DNA of 64,000 nucleotides from Oxytricha trifallax (GCA_000711775.1 ARYC01000080.1:1-64000), one strand, 5' to 3'. Positions 35,301 through 45,215 are shown, counted from the stretch's first letter. Notes: a model not told the origin generated them from the sequence alone. Translations and numbers: made by a program.

Positions 35301-36039
35301 CATGAATAAACTTAATATTATTCTATTAGGCTCTCTGCATTTAATTATAAATATAATTTAAGTTGTTGTTGTAAAATGGCAGAGTGAAATCAATCACTCT
35401 CTTGATACGATTCACACCTTTGTAAGAGATACCATTTCGTTTATAAATGTTAGCAACAGACTATGCAGAGATCTTCAACTCAGGGAACTGGCGGTGAAAC
35501 ATAATAGCTCGTTGGTCAAGAGAGAAGTGAGCCCAATACTTCAAAGTTTTTTCATTATTAAGATAGTCAATATGCTTCTATTGAAACTTTGACTTCCTCT
35601 AAGGCATTGAATTCAGCTATTATTGCTTTAGTTATACAGCTATAAGGCAGTGGGAGCGAACAGTTGAAGGACTTCTCTTTAAGAGCAGTGCAATTGACTT
35701 ATAATTAAGTACAGGTTTGACTTATTCACTGTATATATCACATCCATATCGCAGTTTAAACACTAAATCTATATACTCTTCATCATAAATAGACCCCAAA
35801 AGCTTGCTATTTTTGTCTCGCATTTAATTAATAACCCCAACCCCTAACAAATTCCCTACAAATCAAAGCACTTATAAACCTCATTAAGGGGTTTTGGGGT
35901 TTTGATTTAACTTGGTATGTCCTTCTTGGGCAAGATTGGCTTTGGAGATAATTACTCTCACAAAGAAATTGTCAAAGAAAATTAAGGACTTATCAAAAGG
36001 TTTGTTACATATGATAATGTTGATTAAACAAAACAATGA
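26340..36039 (+). CDS. PAF-acetylhydrolase-like gene A, spread over 9.7 kb by IESs
   Basis: Homologous along its length to gene B (36288-37978). Blocks in order: membrane segments 26370-26620 and 26747-26790; YGESDYSQYKF...KVGYKTIRT to 27145; VPIVLSHGLSGNY at 27310; GFIVFAINHRDD at 27445; GKPQYFDSTIKLYDLEKR at 27570-27738; NRIGIMGHSFGG at 30386 (Ser nucleophile elbow); ATIAYDPWMY at 30530; ITAEGFHHF at 31552; LKSCHHNDYCDLSV at 31660 (catalytic-His region, as in B's LKTAYHNDQTDF); YPPRRYAHKVYQMN to 31876; then QLGMSFLGKIGFGDNY from 35908 to TGA 36037-36039. PAF-AH (Pfam PF03403-type) hydrolases remove the sn-2 acetyl or oxidised chain of phospholipids. Resolved pointers are AAATT (26619/26742), AAT (about 27375/27436), GACACT (27739/30380), TAGAATCAAA (30454/30519), CTTA (30606/31545) and ATT (31877/35905). 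The start codon and two gaps (27145-27310, 27480-27560) are unresolved. Confidence 0.85.
26619..26746 (+). other. IES in PAF-AH A membrane region, pointer AAATT
   Basis: AAATT at 26619-26623 and 26742-26746. Joining gives ...TCT ATA CAA ATT GCG CTT ACT TTA CTC AGC..., reading SIQIALTLLSSSLLYIYGES, which matches the spacing of gene B up to YGESDY. Confidence 0.8.
28120..28341. repeat. Near-perfect hairpin, ~94-bp arms
   Basis: Arms about 28120-28213 and 28246-28341 share GTCCCTTAAATCAACTTC and its inverse with very few mismatches; the loop is about 32 bp. It could be a nested fold-back element or the residue of an inverted duplication. Confidence 0.85.
28360..28625 (+). CDS. Element ORF1, function unknown
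   Basis: Open from about 28360 to TGA 28623-28625, with TAA/TAG as Gln. Includes KFRDHTVTGVPLPRIYKFF and KSKEFYLTRVVGVNSGSIHS. RDHTVTG is faintly like the RDHxHxTG motif near protein-primed DNA polymerase ORFs, but the Cys and downstream residues are absent, so I give it no weight. No upstream ATG is seen. It overlaps ORF2 in another frame. Confidence 0.4.
28558..29043 (+). CDS. Element ORF2, 161-residue protein of unknown function
   Basis: ATG 28558 (MKPNFSNLRLQLTRRTIASR) to TGA 29041-29043, open in the ciliate code. Basic, Ser/Thr/Asn-rich, with LDKITKVEVLLLSATFIKKS and ALDHDKITYQYSIENN. No signal peptide, membrane segment or known motif. G+C is higher than in the PAF-AH exons around it, which suggests a different origin. 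Confidence 0.5.
29059..29420 (+). CDS. Element ORF3 with degenerate repeats, frame broken
   Basis: MILEESLPDAKIYLESPKRK begins at about 29059 in one frame and stops at a TGA near 29163; an overlapping frame then carries RYLKNHPNTQRYLENHTKHK and runs to LLLPAPLGSHIIPKPQNP. The unit (I/R)YL(E/K)(S/N)(H/P) recurs three times, echoing AGGAATCACTC-type DNA repeats about 35-45 bp apart. Either a frameshift or a junction lies near 29150. CCCCAAAACCCC at 29372-29391 falls inside this ORF. Confidence 0.4.
29440..29853 (+). CDS. Element ORF4 with CxxC motif
   Basis: Open in the ciliate code to TGA at about 29853. Contains NDNQWCPKCDKQTCMEKIFD, with one CxxC and a third Cys, then a helical, Gln/Glu-rich part (AEEAVELSIQITQFQKEQIY) and LHDIMNEMTDKGQI. 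Possibly nucleic-acid or metal binding. The start is not resolved. Confidence 0.5.
29931..29951. other. GC-rich hairpin after ORF4
   Basis: GGGGGGCCTTGAGCCCCCC forms a 7-bp perfect stem with a 5-nt loop in an otherwise A/T-rich stretch, about 80 bp after ORF4. It could act as a 3'-end or structural signal of the element. Confidence 0.5.
30454..30528 (+). other. IES in PAF-AH A, 10-bp pointer
   Basis: TAGAATCAAA at 30454-30463 and 30519-30528. Joining gives TTA GAC TCT AGA ATC AAA GCT ACA ATC GCT, reading LDSRIKATIAYDPWMY, as in gene B's ADGRVKAILAYDPWMY. Confidence 0.9.
30606..31548. repeat. Palindromic IES: two 449-bp arms, 42-bp loop
   Basis: Left arm 30610-31058 and right arm 31101-31549 are reverse complements; every stretch I compared was identical, including an 85-codon ORF found at 30721-30978 (-) and 31181-31438 (+). 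Pointers CTTA lie at 30606-30609 and 31545-31548. Joining gives AGT AAC TTA TCA ATT ACT GCT GAA GGA, that is SNLSITAEGFHHF, in frame with the PAF-AH protein. In the Gln code each arm, read outward from the loop, also has a longer open frame (QVVPSDTQYILWEAEQLEKT...) that runs to the arm's end and on into the host exon. Which frame, if any, is coding is unknown. Confidence 0.9.
31955..33232 (-). CDS. TBE C2H2 zinc-finger/protein-kinase-like protein
   Basis: ATG 33232 (MANKCVGDREEEKG) to TGA 31957-31955: 1278 nt, 425 residues, open with TAA/TAG as Gln. Two C2H2 fingers (residues ~29-95): CEKCERDF...HMKEH and CFECHKQYAHTRDLRKHLLKAH. The C-terminal half is kinase-like: KLDAVLLAKDHVAF, then HRDLKPENIM (catalytic loop intact), DFNRA in place of DFG, WALAAIIIECDMPRND (subdomain IX). 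This is the family called the 57-kDa ORF of TBEs. Loss of the metal-binding loop Gly and a doubtful glycine loop make it possibly a pseudokinase. The fingers may bind TBE DNA. Confidence 0.9.
33233..34122. promoter_or_regulatory. TBE divergent spacer with short direct repeats
   Basis: Between the divergent kinase and 22-kDa-type ORFs. 33592-33770 holds repeats of (G/T)CTCCTAATTAAGTAC and GTACGTACC, some 25-45 bp apart. Similar GCTCCTAAT motifs survive in the decayed TBE (1750-1810), so they are conserved within the family and may be promoter or protein-binding sites. An overlapping reading MESMNDAMKRVQAQELIQRF from 33966 is open for about 85 codons before TGA and could be an upstream ORF. Confidence 0.5.
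34123..34545 (+). CDS. TBE 22-kDa-type ORF, probably frame-broken at the 3' end
   Basis: ATG 34123 (MEDTKISFLRAILCEEKKSL) to TGA 34543-34545, 140 residues. Contains NLYDAMNDPEVSLYLPTKKQ and QGIKICESWLSDLLKPPYIS. After ISSK, homology to the second TBE moves to another frame (FGKSGTGIFLMKEQSKL...QMNIDAGAGSKRRN, 34506-34690), which would give a ~190-residue, ~22-kDa protein. Function unknown; no catalytic motif. Confidence 0.75.
34759..35823 (-). CDS. TBE DDE transposase (42-kDa type)
   Basis: ATG 35823 (MRDKNSKLLGSIYDEEYIDL) to TGA 34761-34759: 1065 nt, 354 residues, fully open in the ciliate code. N-terminal helix-turn-helix-like region (YKSIALLLKRSPSTVRSHCL). The catalytic triad of IS630/Tc1/mariner enzymes is seen as FIHADEAVF, ILFVDNLSVHKT and PQFNGIEFNWGILK. 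Enzymes of this family from TBEs are known to be needed for DNA elimination and rearrangement in Oxytricha development. All three acidic residues are kept, so this copy could be active. Confidence 0.95.
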
Positions 36040-36287
36040 ACATAAAGATTCAATAAAAACAAAGTCTAATTAAGAGATATTAATTTTATAAAACGATATT
36101 CTGATTCATTAATCAAAAGATTTTACAATTTAAATATTAAAAATTTAAATTGTAGAATAAGTGAAAACAAATTAATAGATAATAGAATATGATATTTTTG
36201 TAAATTTTCTGTTAAAATGAAATTCGATAAAACAAAATATATTGAAATCATCTACTAGATCATATTTATTAATTAAAATCGTTGAAA

Positions 36288-37978
36288 ATGAGAATTATAG
36301 AAAGATTGCAATACTTATCTGGCTATTTGTTTGTGTTCTCAGGACTCGCAGCAATAATCGAAGTCCAATATTTCCTGTATTCAGTTGCTATAGTCTTAAT
36401 TTTAGTGGGCTTTTTCATAGAGGGTCTAAGATTACATCAGGTTCCACACATTTTGAATGTCTTCTGCTTTGGCCCATTGTGTGTTCTACCAAACGATTAC
36501 CAACTTGTTTTTCAAATCATTTTCATGTGCTTGACAGGATTGAGTTCATTCGCTTTAGTATATGGAGAGAGTGACTACGCTAACTACAAATTCTATGGTC
36601 CCTATAAAGTAGGGTTCAAGATGATTAGAACTCAGACCTTCGATAATGAAATGGCTGTCTATTACCCAGTCGATCATGATGTGTATGAGAAGAAGAAAAA
36701 CTCAAAGGACAAATTGTACTTTATAGACCCAAAGAATGAAATTCATTTCTTGAGAGGACTACTAAGGTCTATGATGGTTGGAATGAAGCCATACAAGAGA
36801 AATGTTCCCAAATTCATATATCAGTATATCAAAGGAGCATTCGTTGATGTTGTTAAGAATGTACCAATTTCAAATGACTTCAAGAATTCATACAATCAAA
36901 TAAATTATTAGATTTGTTAGTTATTTTAAATTAGTAAATGGATCTAAAGAGTTAGTTCCTATAGTATTTTCTCATGGTTTAAGTTCTTGTTCTAACTATC
37001 ATAATCTTATGCTCGCTGACTATGCAAGCCATGGATATCTCGTATTAGCTATTAATCATGGAGACAACTTGATTATTTAATTTAATTTTTCTAACTCTTG
37101 CGCCTTTACTATAGGTAAAGATGGAAAACCTTACTACTTCGACTGCAAACCAAAGTTAGAGCATTTTGAGACTAGAAACAATTAATTAAAAGTAAGAGAG
37201 CAAGAAATGAAAGCAATCATAGAAGAAGTTTATAGTAAAGTTGATATTCTTTGTAGAATAGGGCTTGGTCCACTAAAAATAGCTTCAGACAAAATCGTTG
37301 CAATGGGTCACTCATTTGGAGGTATCACAGCTGTCCATACAGCTAAAGCAGATGGTAGAGTCAAGGCAATTCTTGCTTACGATCCTTGGATGTACCTAGC
37401 ACATGGTGAAGCATCTCTAGGTATGATAAAATTGGAGAGACCTTTGTTAACTGTCATGACTGAGCATTTTGGTACCTTAAGCTAGGAGTATAATTAATGG
37501 GAGTCTATTAAGCACTTGCATCAGCACAACTATAACAAAAAGGGAGAGAATATCATGTTGAAGACTGCTTATCATAACGATTAAACTGATTTCACAATTC
37601 TTGCACCTTTGGAAATGCAGATAATTTAAGATAAACGTTTACCTAGAACTGATAGAGGGGATATCTATTTCCTTAAATTATAGATTAATTTTATTTCTTC
37701 TGTAAATTAGATTTGTAATTTTCCCATTTTTTATCACAAAACCACATTTATAATTGGAATGTGAATAATTGTTAAATTACCTTAACAATCAGCTAGGACT
37801 TCAATACTTAGCTAAATTAGGATTTGCAAACTGCTACTCTGTAGGTGACATTGAAAAAAGAATCAAGAATTTAAAGAAAACTTATGCCTCCTATGACATG
37901 TAATTCATTCCTGAATAGCATTAGTAACAGCCAGATAAAACTACTACAGAGGAGACTACTCAATAGCAAGAAAAATGA
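36288..37978 (+). CDS. PAF-acetylhydrolase-like gene B
   Basis: ATG 36288 (MRIIERLQYLSGYLFVF) to TGA 37976-37978. N-terminal ~90 residues form several hydrophobic segments, so the protein is probably membrane-anchored. Then YGESDYANYKF, DPKNEIHFL, VPIVFSHGLSSC, LAINHGDN, the nucleophile elbow VAMGHSFGGITAVHTA, ILAYDPWMYL, LLTVMTEHF, LKTAYHNDQTDF (His region) and a Gln-rich tail ending TTTEETTQQQEK. The order GHSFGG...AYDPWM...H matches secreted and intracellular PAF-AH (Ser/Asp/His). Two A/T-rich gaps (about 36905-36935 and 37070-37110) and one near 37670-37780 are probable IESs. It is much less interrupted than gene A and served as the template for reading it. Confidence 0.85.
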
Positions 37979-38145
37979 AGAAAATTCTAGAAAAAATTAA
38001 TATTTGAATAAAGAGAAGTTTTAAATTATTAAGAAATTATAGATTTTGTTTTTTCATTTAGTACACAATAAGTCAAAATGCTCAAAATTATTATAAGTGT
38101 AAAAGATAATAAAAATTTAAATAATATTTTGATAATTGGCTTTAA

Positions 38146-40471
38146 ATGAGAATTTCAGAAAGATTCTAATAAATCTATTATATTTTTATTTAAGTCTAGT
38201 AAAATAACTTTTAAAGTTTACTTATTCGGGGCATTTGGCTTAGTATATAATATTATTTTACTTTTAAATACATTCATATAAATAAAAAAAATACACAAAA
38301 TTAAATGAATTTAATAATTGAGTGTACTCTCTTTTTTACCTTCCAGATTTATAACAGCACAAATAATTTATCACTTAAAGATTGATTTTGTCAATACTAT
38401 GCTATTTCTACGAGGGAATCAGACTCGCTTAATATCCCTAAATAATTTCAACATTCTCCCAGTTTATGATATTTATGATTTTGGGTAACATTTAGATATC
38501 ATTTGTTCAAAGTTATTAAGAAGCGATAAATCTTTTATTGGTGGAGATAAATTGATTTCTAAAATTAATAAATAATGTACTAAAAAACCGCTTATTCACT
38601 ATTTATTAAGAGAAATATTATTCAAAATACATAAAAGATTTTACAAAATAATTTATTAGAATCATGAGAATTTCTGCAGTTTTTACAGTATATATTATTT
38701 TTATTTCTTATTCCAAAATTATTTCTTATTTTATGATACTATATCTTAGTGACTTGCTTTTCACAATTTTAAGCATTTATATGTGGAGCTTTGGGGATAG
38801 TGAACTAGGGGGGTACCCCCTAAAAGGTTCTTATCAAGTGGGTGTAAAGCACTTTTTAACCAACAAATTTAAGAATGAAATTCTGGTTTATTATCCCATT
38901 GATAAGAATGTTTTTGAGTCAATGAAGCATGAAAAAGACAAAAAAGTTTATTTAGTTGATAGAGATCACGATAAATATTATGATAATATATAGGGGCTCG
39001 CTAGAGTGGCCTAAATTGGATAAGCTCAAATATTTGACACTCCTGTAGCATTTTCAATTTAAATTTTATAATCTAAAATTGGTTGCTTAAGTTTTAGATA
39101 TTAAGCAATAGTTAGCTCATGGAAACATATTGAACTAGAAGTAATTAAAAATGCACCATTAGCTGATGATTTTCAAATCTTTATTTATAATTATTCCCAG
39201 TTTTCCTTTTTCCCCATTTTATTAAATTTCTTAATTTTGTAAAGCACTCTGTCCCTCTTTTGCCTATGATTTTTTCACATGGACTCTCTGGGACCAATAA
39301 AGCCTACTCACTTCAAATAAGAGACTATGCCTCTCATGGGCACATTATTTTTGCTATTAATCATTAAGATGGCTCATCTGCTTATACTTTTGACCAAAAT
39401 GGAGATAAATTAATCTTTTATCATATAATCATTTTTCATTATAACAAATACCCAAATTATCATATTTATGATTAAACTAAACATATTTAATCTTTGACAG
39501 CAGACCTAAAATTCACGAATTAGAAACTAGATAAAAATAGCTTAAAATCAGAGAAAATGAAGCACTTGAATTAATTTAAGAAATTTGCGAAAATATTTCA
39601 TAAATTAAAGATAAACTAGGCTTTAATCAGGATGTTCAAATAGCTACTGATCACTTATAATAATAAATTGAAATAGATTAGACATTATATTGTTTCATAA
39701 ATTTTTCTTATTGTAATTAAAATAAAATAAATAAATAAATTATACTATGACTTTATTATATCAATTAGTGGCCATTCATTTGGAGGTATCACAGCTGTAA
39801 AAGCAGCGTCATTAGATAAGCGTATAAAAACAGTGATAGCTTATGACCCTTGGTTTTTCCCTTGTCAATAGGAAGTGCTTAATAATAAGATATAACTTGA
39901 TTGTGCTGTGCAAATTGTAATGACTGAAAAGTTCATAGATTTTTGTCATGAAGGCAAATTAAAATATTATATTTTTGTTGTAAATTTGATATATGGGATT
40001 TGACTAAAAAGGTAATTGATTCATCCCCTTCAAAACAAAAAACTTTACTATTAAAAATAATTTACTAATTTTTTGAAAAAATTAAGCTAAATAATTATTA
40101 AAGAATTAACTTGTTTTAGAATAAAACAAAAAGAATGCATACTTTTGAAAACAGCTTATCACACTGACCAGTGCGATGCTATATGGAGAGTGCCCTTTGA
40201 CATATAACTTTTTGAGTTCCGTGCTAAGTATCAATACGACAGGAAAGATGTTTACTATACAAGCAATCAAATTGGCTTGCATTTTATGGCTAAAATTCAT
40301 GAAAACTCTCAACAAACTTATTCAGGAAAAAATAGCTAAAAAGTTCAAACTAAAATATTGAGATATTAAAGAGAAGATATTGAGAGGAATATTGGAAATA
40401 AAATGGAAAAATACATTAAGTATTATCATGAGTTCCAAAATTTTAAACAGAAGAATTCTTTATTTAAATGA
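38146..40471 (+). CDS. PAF-acetylhydrolase-like gene C, IES-rich and divergent
   Basis: Candidate starts ATG 38146 (MRISERFQQIYY) or ATG 38664 (MRISAVFTVYII). Then GSYQVGVKHFLTNKFKNEIL (38827), LLPMIFSHGLSGTNKAY (39257), IIFAINHQDGSS, KIHELETRQKQLKIRENEAL (39500), SGHSFGGITAVKAASLDKRI (39770), VIAYDPWFFP, LLKTAYHTDQCDA (40144) and SNQIGLHFMAKIHEN, to TGA 40469-40471. Ser elbow, Asp and His regions are all present. Gaps at about 39180-39240, 39410-39495, 39650-39765 and 39960-40140 are A/T-rich and unresolved. More diverged from A and B than these are from each other. Confidence 0.75.
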
Positions 40472-40576
40472 AATTTATTTTTTAATACTGCCTGCATATT
40501 CGATTTATTCCTTATAAAAAAATTATGAATGCCTTTTTAAACTAATGTATAATATTAATTACAAGCATTAAATAAA

Positions 40577-42215
40577 ATGAAAAATTTAGCAAAGACTCTT
40601 TTCCATTAACAGCAGTCATTAATCTAGTCTAATTCAATGAAAATGACTCTTAACTAAAAACACATAATAAATGCAGCTTAAACTATGAACTTATTCAATA
40701 CCCCATCTCGCCAAATCTTCTTCATGAGAAGACTTTAGAACAAGCCAGTTAAGAGACAATAAATTTAAGGTCATTCTTATGATGAAGATACTTACCTAAT
40801 AGCACTTAAAAAGTTTCAAAAACTATCTAGAGGTTTGATACCAGATAGCCCTGAATACACCACTCTTAGAAACAAGGTGTATTCTGAGCTAAGAGATGAA
40901 AAGAATTAATAAGACGAATTAATTATAGTTAATAGTTCTTTTAAAAGAGGTATATTTAATCTTTTCATAACAAATAAGTTAATTTTTAATAAATATTCAT
41001 ATAATTTTAAACGAAAAGATTAGATAAAATAAGGATTTATATAAACCCAGTAACTATGTTAGAAAAAGAATTTATGTTAAATAAAAAATTAATAATTAAA
41101 TTGTCAGATTTTATTTTAACTTTATAGCAAATAAGTTAACTAAAAATAATAATTTTTAGTAATAGAATTCAGTTATTAGGTTTTAAGTAATACTAAAGCG
41201 AGATGGTTGTCGCAGATTTCAGCTCGTTTTATTGTTTGCTCGTTGTTGTACCAGAGTTCACTGAATGTTACGAAACATTGCACATTTTAAAGTACTTTGA
41301 CTTCCCTATTAACATAGATGAAGACAATATATTTAGACCTCTTATTAAGAAAGAAATGGGATTCTAAAAAGAAGATGAGGTAAGATTAGCACATTTGCTT
41401 AAGTCAGTTAATAATTTATTGATTTTATAGTATCCCCTCCTCACTATTGATTCTTCATCGAAAGAGATGCCCAATATTGAACTTACAACTCAAAGGCAGA
41501 TTATGAATGTGCTTTAAGATTAAGGATTAATTGGTGATTACAGAACTCATAGTGCTTCTGAATAACAAGGAATACAGTAAGATTTTTCTTCTTTTTATGA
41601 AAAATTTGTTTACATTTTTATCTTAGGTTTTTGGAATAAGAAGTGATCCCATTAATTGAAGACATTTACAAAGATTTTAGACCACTGTTTTAATTCTATA
41701 TGAACCCTAAGCATTTCAAGAAATCAATCACAAATAATGAACCAGGCGCTTTCTTAAGAGGTTACATGTAAATTTTGAAACATTTATTATAAATTTATCT
41801 ATAGGTGGAAGTTTTATAAAACACTTTACTTTTACAAATAGAACAGAGCAAATCGTAGTGAACTAACTAAATTAGAAAAATTCGCTAAGTTTTAGGATTT
41901 AATGGATTAATTTATGGCTAGACTTATCGGTTAAGGTCATGAGTTTCATGGAGGACAAAGGCCTGATGCAGTAGATTTTAAGGTATGTTTAATTGATTAA
42001 AAACTATTTTTGTATATTTCTTGGAGTTGAATAATTAATTGACTCAAAATAAAATTGATCATTAAATCGTCGTTTTATAGTTATATTCATGGCTCTACAA
42101 GTACAGTCACACTTTCACTATGAAATAATTAATGTTGGCAAGAGGAAAGGATGATAAATTGAAAAATTGGTACACTTTAATGGATAGACTTTGCAAGAAT
42201 AAAACTGTTATTTGA
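40577..42215 (+). CDS. Mitochondrial GST-fold protein, prostaglandin E synthase 2-like
   Basis: MKNLAKTLFHQQQSLIQSNS is a basic, Arg/Lys/Gln N-terminus fit for mitochondrial import, then RRLQNKPVKRQ and LIALKKFQKLSRGLIPD. From 41203: VVADFSSFYCLLVVVPEF..., a thioredoxin-fold-like block ending EYPLLTIDSSSKEMPNIELT; then QEVIPLIEDIYKDFRPLF; then QGHEFHGGQRPDAVDFKLYS, close to the FHGGxxPxxADLxxYG motif of the GST C-terminal domain in mPGES2. GT-AG introns: GTAAGATTAG...TTATAG, GTAAGATTTTT...TCTTAG, GTAAATTTTG...CTATAG, GTATGTTTAA...TTATAG. The Cys-x-x-Cys of mPGES2 is not found. The link between the first and second parts (40930-41203) is inferred; they might be separate genes. Confidence 0.5.
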
Positions 42216-42367
42216 GAGACTCAAGCAAGCTTTTTACAGCTAGTTTGATTTTATTTAATTAACTTATATTTAAAACTAAGGATTTAAAATTATAAAGATT
42301 AAACTTATGTGAGGTGTGAAATTAAATTATAAATAATTTATAAATTAGGTAATCACTAACAAAAGAT

Positions 42368-43284
42368 ATGGCAAACATTAATATGAGAAACATCAAGCTT
42401 GATGATCTTTTCTCTGAAATTAGAAGAAGATAAACTATTATTCTTAGATTAAAATTTATTGCAAACATTAAGTTAAATTTTTTATGTTAGTATTTATTTA
42501 CGAATGCACTAAGAAGCCAGCTTTGAATATCGTACTTATTGGACCTCCAGGCTCTGGCAAGGGAACATAAGCTCCAGAAATCCGTGACGATTTATGCTTG
42601 TGTCACTTGGCTACCGGCGACATGCTGAGAGACGCAGTATCTCAGGGAACAGAGCTCGGCAAATAAGCCAAGGAAATCATGGACAGAGGTGAATTAGTCT
42701 CAGACGAGATAGTGATTGGGTTAATAGACTAAGCCATGCAAGAGCCTTAATGCGATAGAGGTTTGTTGTTAGATGGATTCCCAAGAACTGCAGTTCAGGC
42801 TGAGAAATTAGATTAGATGCTTGGAAAGAAGAGCAAGAAAATTGATAGAGCACTTGAATTCAAGGTAGATGAAGACATCTTAGTTGAGAGAATTTTTCAA
42901 ATTCATAAATTCTTTAAGTCCTTATTACTAAGAATCAATTCTAAATATTTATACATATCAGAATCAGTTAGATAATTGTTTTTTTTAAGGTTTTAGAGAA
43001 TTGAAGGCAGAAGAGTACACTTGCCAAGCGGTAGATCATATCATGTTAAATTCAACCCTCCCAAAATTGAAAACATTGACGACGAGACTGGCGAGCCCCT
43101 GATCCAAAGAAAAGATGACAATGCAGAAGTCTTGAGAAAGAGAATGCTTGCTTATAACAATCAAACTGCTCCAATCCTTGAATATTACAAAAATAAGCAG
43201 ATCCTTAACTCCATAGATGCAATGGCCTCTATTGATTCTGTTAAGCAATAAATTCATGAAAGTATCTACAATAGAATGTTTTGA
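42368..43284 (+). CDS. Adenylate kinase
   Basis: ATG 42368 ([20 protein letters not shown]) to TGA 43282-43284. Removing two IES units (pointer ACTA, 42434-42507, 74 bp; pointer AGAGAATT, 42887-42994, 108 bp) leaves 735 nt = 245 codons, a 244-residue protein. P-loop [36 protein letters not shown] (AMP site); [10 protein letters not shown]; long LID with [19 protein letters not shown] and [34 protein letters not shown]. It transfers phosphate between ATP and AMP. The long LID lacks the four-Cys zinc site, as in AK2-type and most eukaryotic enzymes. Both IES joins fall exactly between conserved residues. Confidence 0.95.
42434..42511 (+). other. IES in adenylate kinase, pointer ACTA
   Basis: ACTA at 42434-42437 and 42508-42511. 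Joining gives AGA TAA ACT AAG AAG CCA GCT, reading [19 protein letters not shown]. Confidence 0.85.
42887..43002 (+). other. IES in adenylate kinase LID, pointer AGAGAATT
   Basis: AGAGAATT at 42887-42894 and 42995-43002. Joining gives GTT GAG AGA ATT GAA GGC AGA AGA, reading [15 protein letters not shown], the expected LID entry. Confidence 0.95.
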
Positions 43285-43519
43285 AAAAGTCGCAAGAAAG
43301 AAAGTGTTAATAATGGAAAGATATTTATTTAATTTACATTAGAGAAAAGATTATATATTAAGAAAAATGTAAGTTGGTTGTTTTATAAAACATTCTACAC
43401 CGTTTTTGAAAACTTAAATATTGAGGAATAATATTGAATTAATGCGAAAGACTAATAGAGTATAATAAGTATAAGTGTATGGTTAATAATAATTAATATA
43501 TATTTAATTAATATTAAAG

Positions 43520-45215
43520 ATGTTCAAGTAATTGACAAGACTCTCAACTAAAAATCAAGTTAGAGCAAGCTATACTGCTTCAAATGCAGTTTTATCTTAG
43601 GTTGTCTAGGTACGAATTTTTTACATAACTATTGACTAAAATATCAACATAGATGAATCAAATCACAAAGACAGCTTTGATCTCAATTATAGTTTTCTTT
43701 TAAAAAAGGCAATCAAAAATTGTTTAAGGGGTTTAATACACTATTATTTTTATAAACCAATTAGAGCATTTGGCGCCTAGATGAGTCAAGTTTAAAAAGA
43801 CTTTAGAACTGTACCCCTCCCTCCTATAGGTGAATGTATGTCAAATAACACAATAATATCTCCTCTCTTTCCCTCTATTAACTTAACGCTTTATATTAAC
43901 TCTCAATCATATTTATTAAATACATTTATGTAGTTGCGACACCTTAAATCGAAAAGAGAACTAGAAATATCAATAAAATCATTTCTGATTACGCTGTAAG
44001 TGAAGACGACCTCTCCCTCAAGTTGTCAAAGACTATACCTGATGAGGTATTGCAAAGCCATTAACATCCAACAGAATATTATTGAATTGTAATGTTATCT
44101 ATTAACGCAATGAAATACTTAAAATTTACATCACTTATTCAATGATTAGATAGTATATATATCTAAGTAAAGAGTCTCATTAGACTATGCTAAATAAATG
44201 ACGGATAGAGACGTCTTGCTTTTCAATCTGCCATAAAACTACACTGTTGAGCAGGTCAAGGAACTTTGCAAATAAATTTGGAAGAGAAGGAAAGTATTGT
44301 TACTTAATATTTTGTAAAAATATTTTTCTAGATATATTCACTTTTTTAAATACAAGTCAAAATATTCTAGTAATCACTCTATAACACCTGGATTGATAGA
44401 TAAATAGAAAGTAAATAAACTAATTAATTTTATTTTCAAAAAGTTAAAGAATGAAAGTTTTTCACTTAGAACTGTCATTGTAACAAACCTCCCAATTCAT
44501 TATAGAGCTGAAAACCTCAAGAAACTATATAAAAGCTATGGAAATATTGTCAATTGCAAAAGATAAATTTAGCATATGAAGAACAAAATAAAATTAAGAA
44601 TATAAAAACCCAAAATAATTTAAAATTAATTTAATTTAAACAAGTAAGACCACTTCTCCGAGTAAAAGAATGAGAGAATTTAAGTTTGCCATTTTAATTT
44701 AGAGAATTTAAAGACAGTATTTAAACCGATCAGGAGTACTAACAATTCTTGAGATAATATATATAGTTTAAGTTGTTCTTTTTGAAAGAGTCTTCTAAAA
44801 TCAAGGCTATACTAATGATTCTAATTAAGTTCATGAAAATTAAATGAGTGTGCTTGACTCACAAATAAACCTTAGCATTCATAACCTCATGACTTAGCTT
44901 CAAAGAGAGTCAGCAGATATCAGAAATAATATAGTAAAATTACTACATAAGAAAGATTTGGAGAGTGAAGTACCAAGCATCGACACTCAGTCAGCTAAGC
45001 AAGCTACTTAATTTACTAAGGTTGATTAATAATAATATCTAAGCATAAGATCCACTTCAAAGATTAGAGAACCTAAGGAAAATAAAAACAGACACTTTGG
45101 CCTTGAAGAGAGAATTTTATTAAAAATAATAAAAAGAGACTGGTCAAGAGAAAATGAGATGGTCAAAGATTCAAACGATCCTTTCAACATGAAGACAACT
45201 CCTGAGGAATATTGA
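43520..45215 (+). CDS. Putative RRM protein, possibly mitochondrial
   Basis: MFKQLTRLSTKNQVRASYTA is a mitochondrial-type N-terminus, followed by ...FYKPIRAFGAQMSQVQKDF near 43755. Two RRM-like blocks are seen: RDVLLFNLPQNYTVEQVKEL (44208-44275) and RTVIVTNLPIHYRAENLKKL followed by YKSYGNIVNC (44470-44560), both with an RNP2-like hydrophobic strand then a helix. The C-terminal part (44790-45215) is helical and Gln/Lys-rich (LDSQINLSIHNLMTQLQRES, HFGLEERILLKIIKRDWSRE) and ends at TGA 45213-45215, unless it continues in another frame. Several A/T-rich gaps are unresolved IESs or introns; it may be two genes. Confidence 0.45.

Larger units (their letters stand above)
31880..35904. mobile_element. 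Complete TBE transposon, 4025 bp, in PAF-AH A
   Basis: Terminal repeats begin CAAAACCCCAAAACCCCTTA and are inverted at the two ends (31880-31935 and 35850-35904, sharing TGAGGTTTATAAGTGCTTTG). The 3-bp duplication ATT (31877-31879, 35905-35907) fits the known ANT target of TBEs. The order of genes, kinase (-), 22-kDa type (+), transposase (-), and the length near 4.1 kb match Oxytricha TBE1. Excision leaving one ATT gives AAC ATT TAA CTT GGT ATG in the PAF-AH frame. Kinase and transposase ORFs are unbroken in the ciliate code. Confidence 0.97.
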
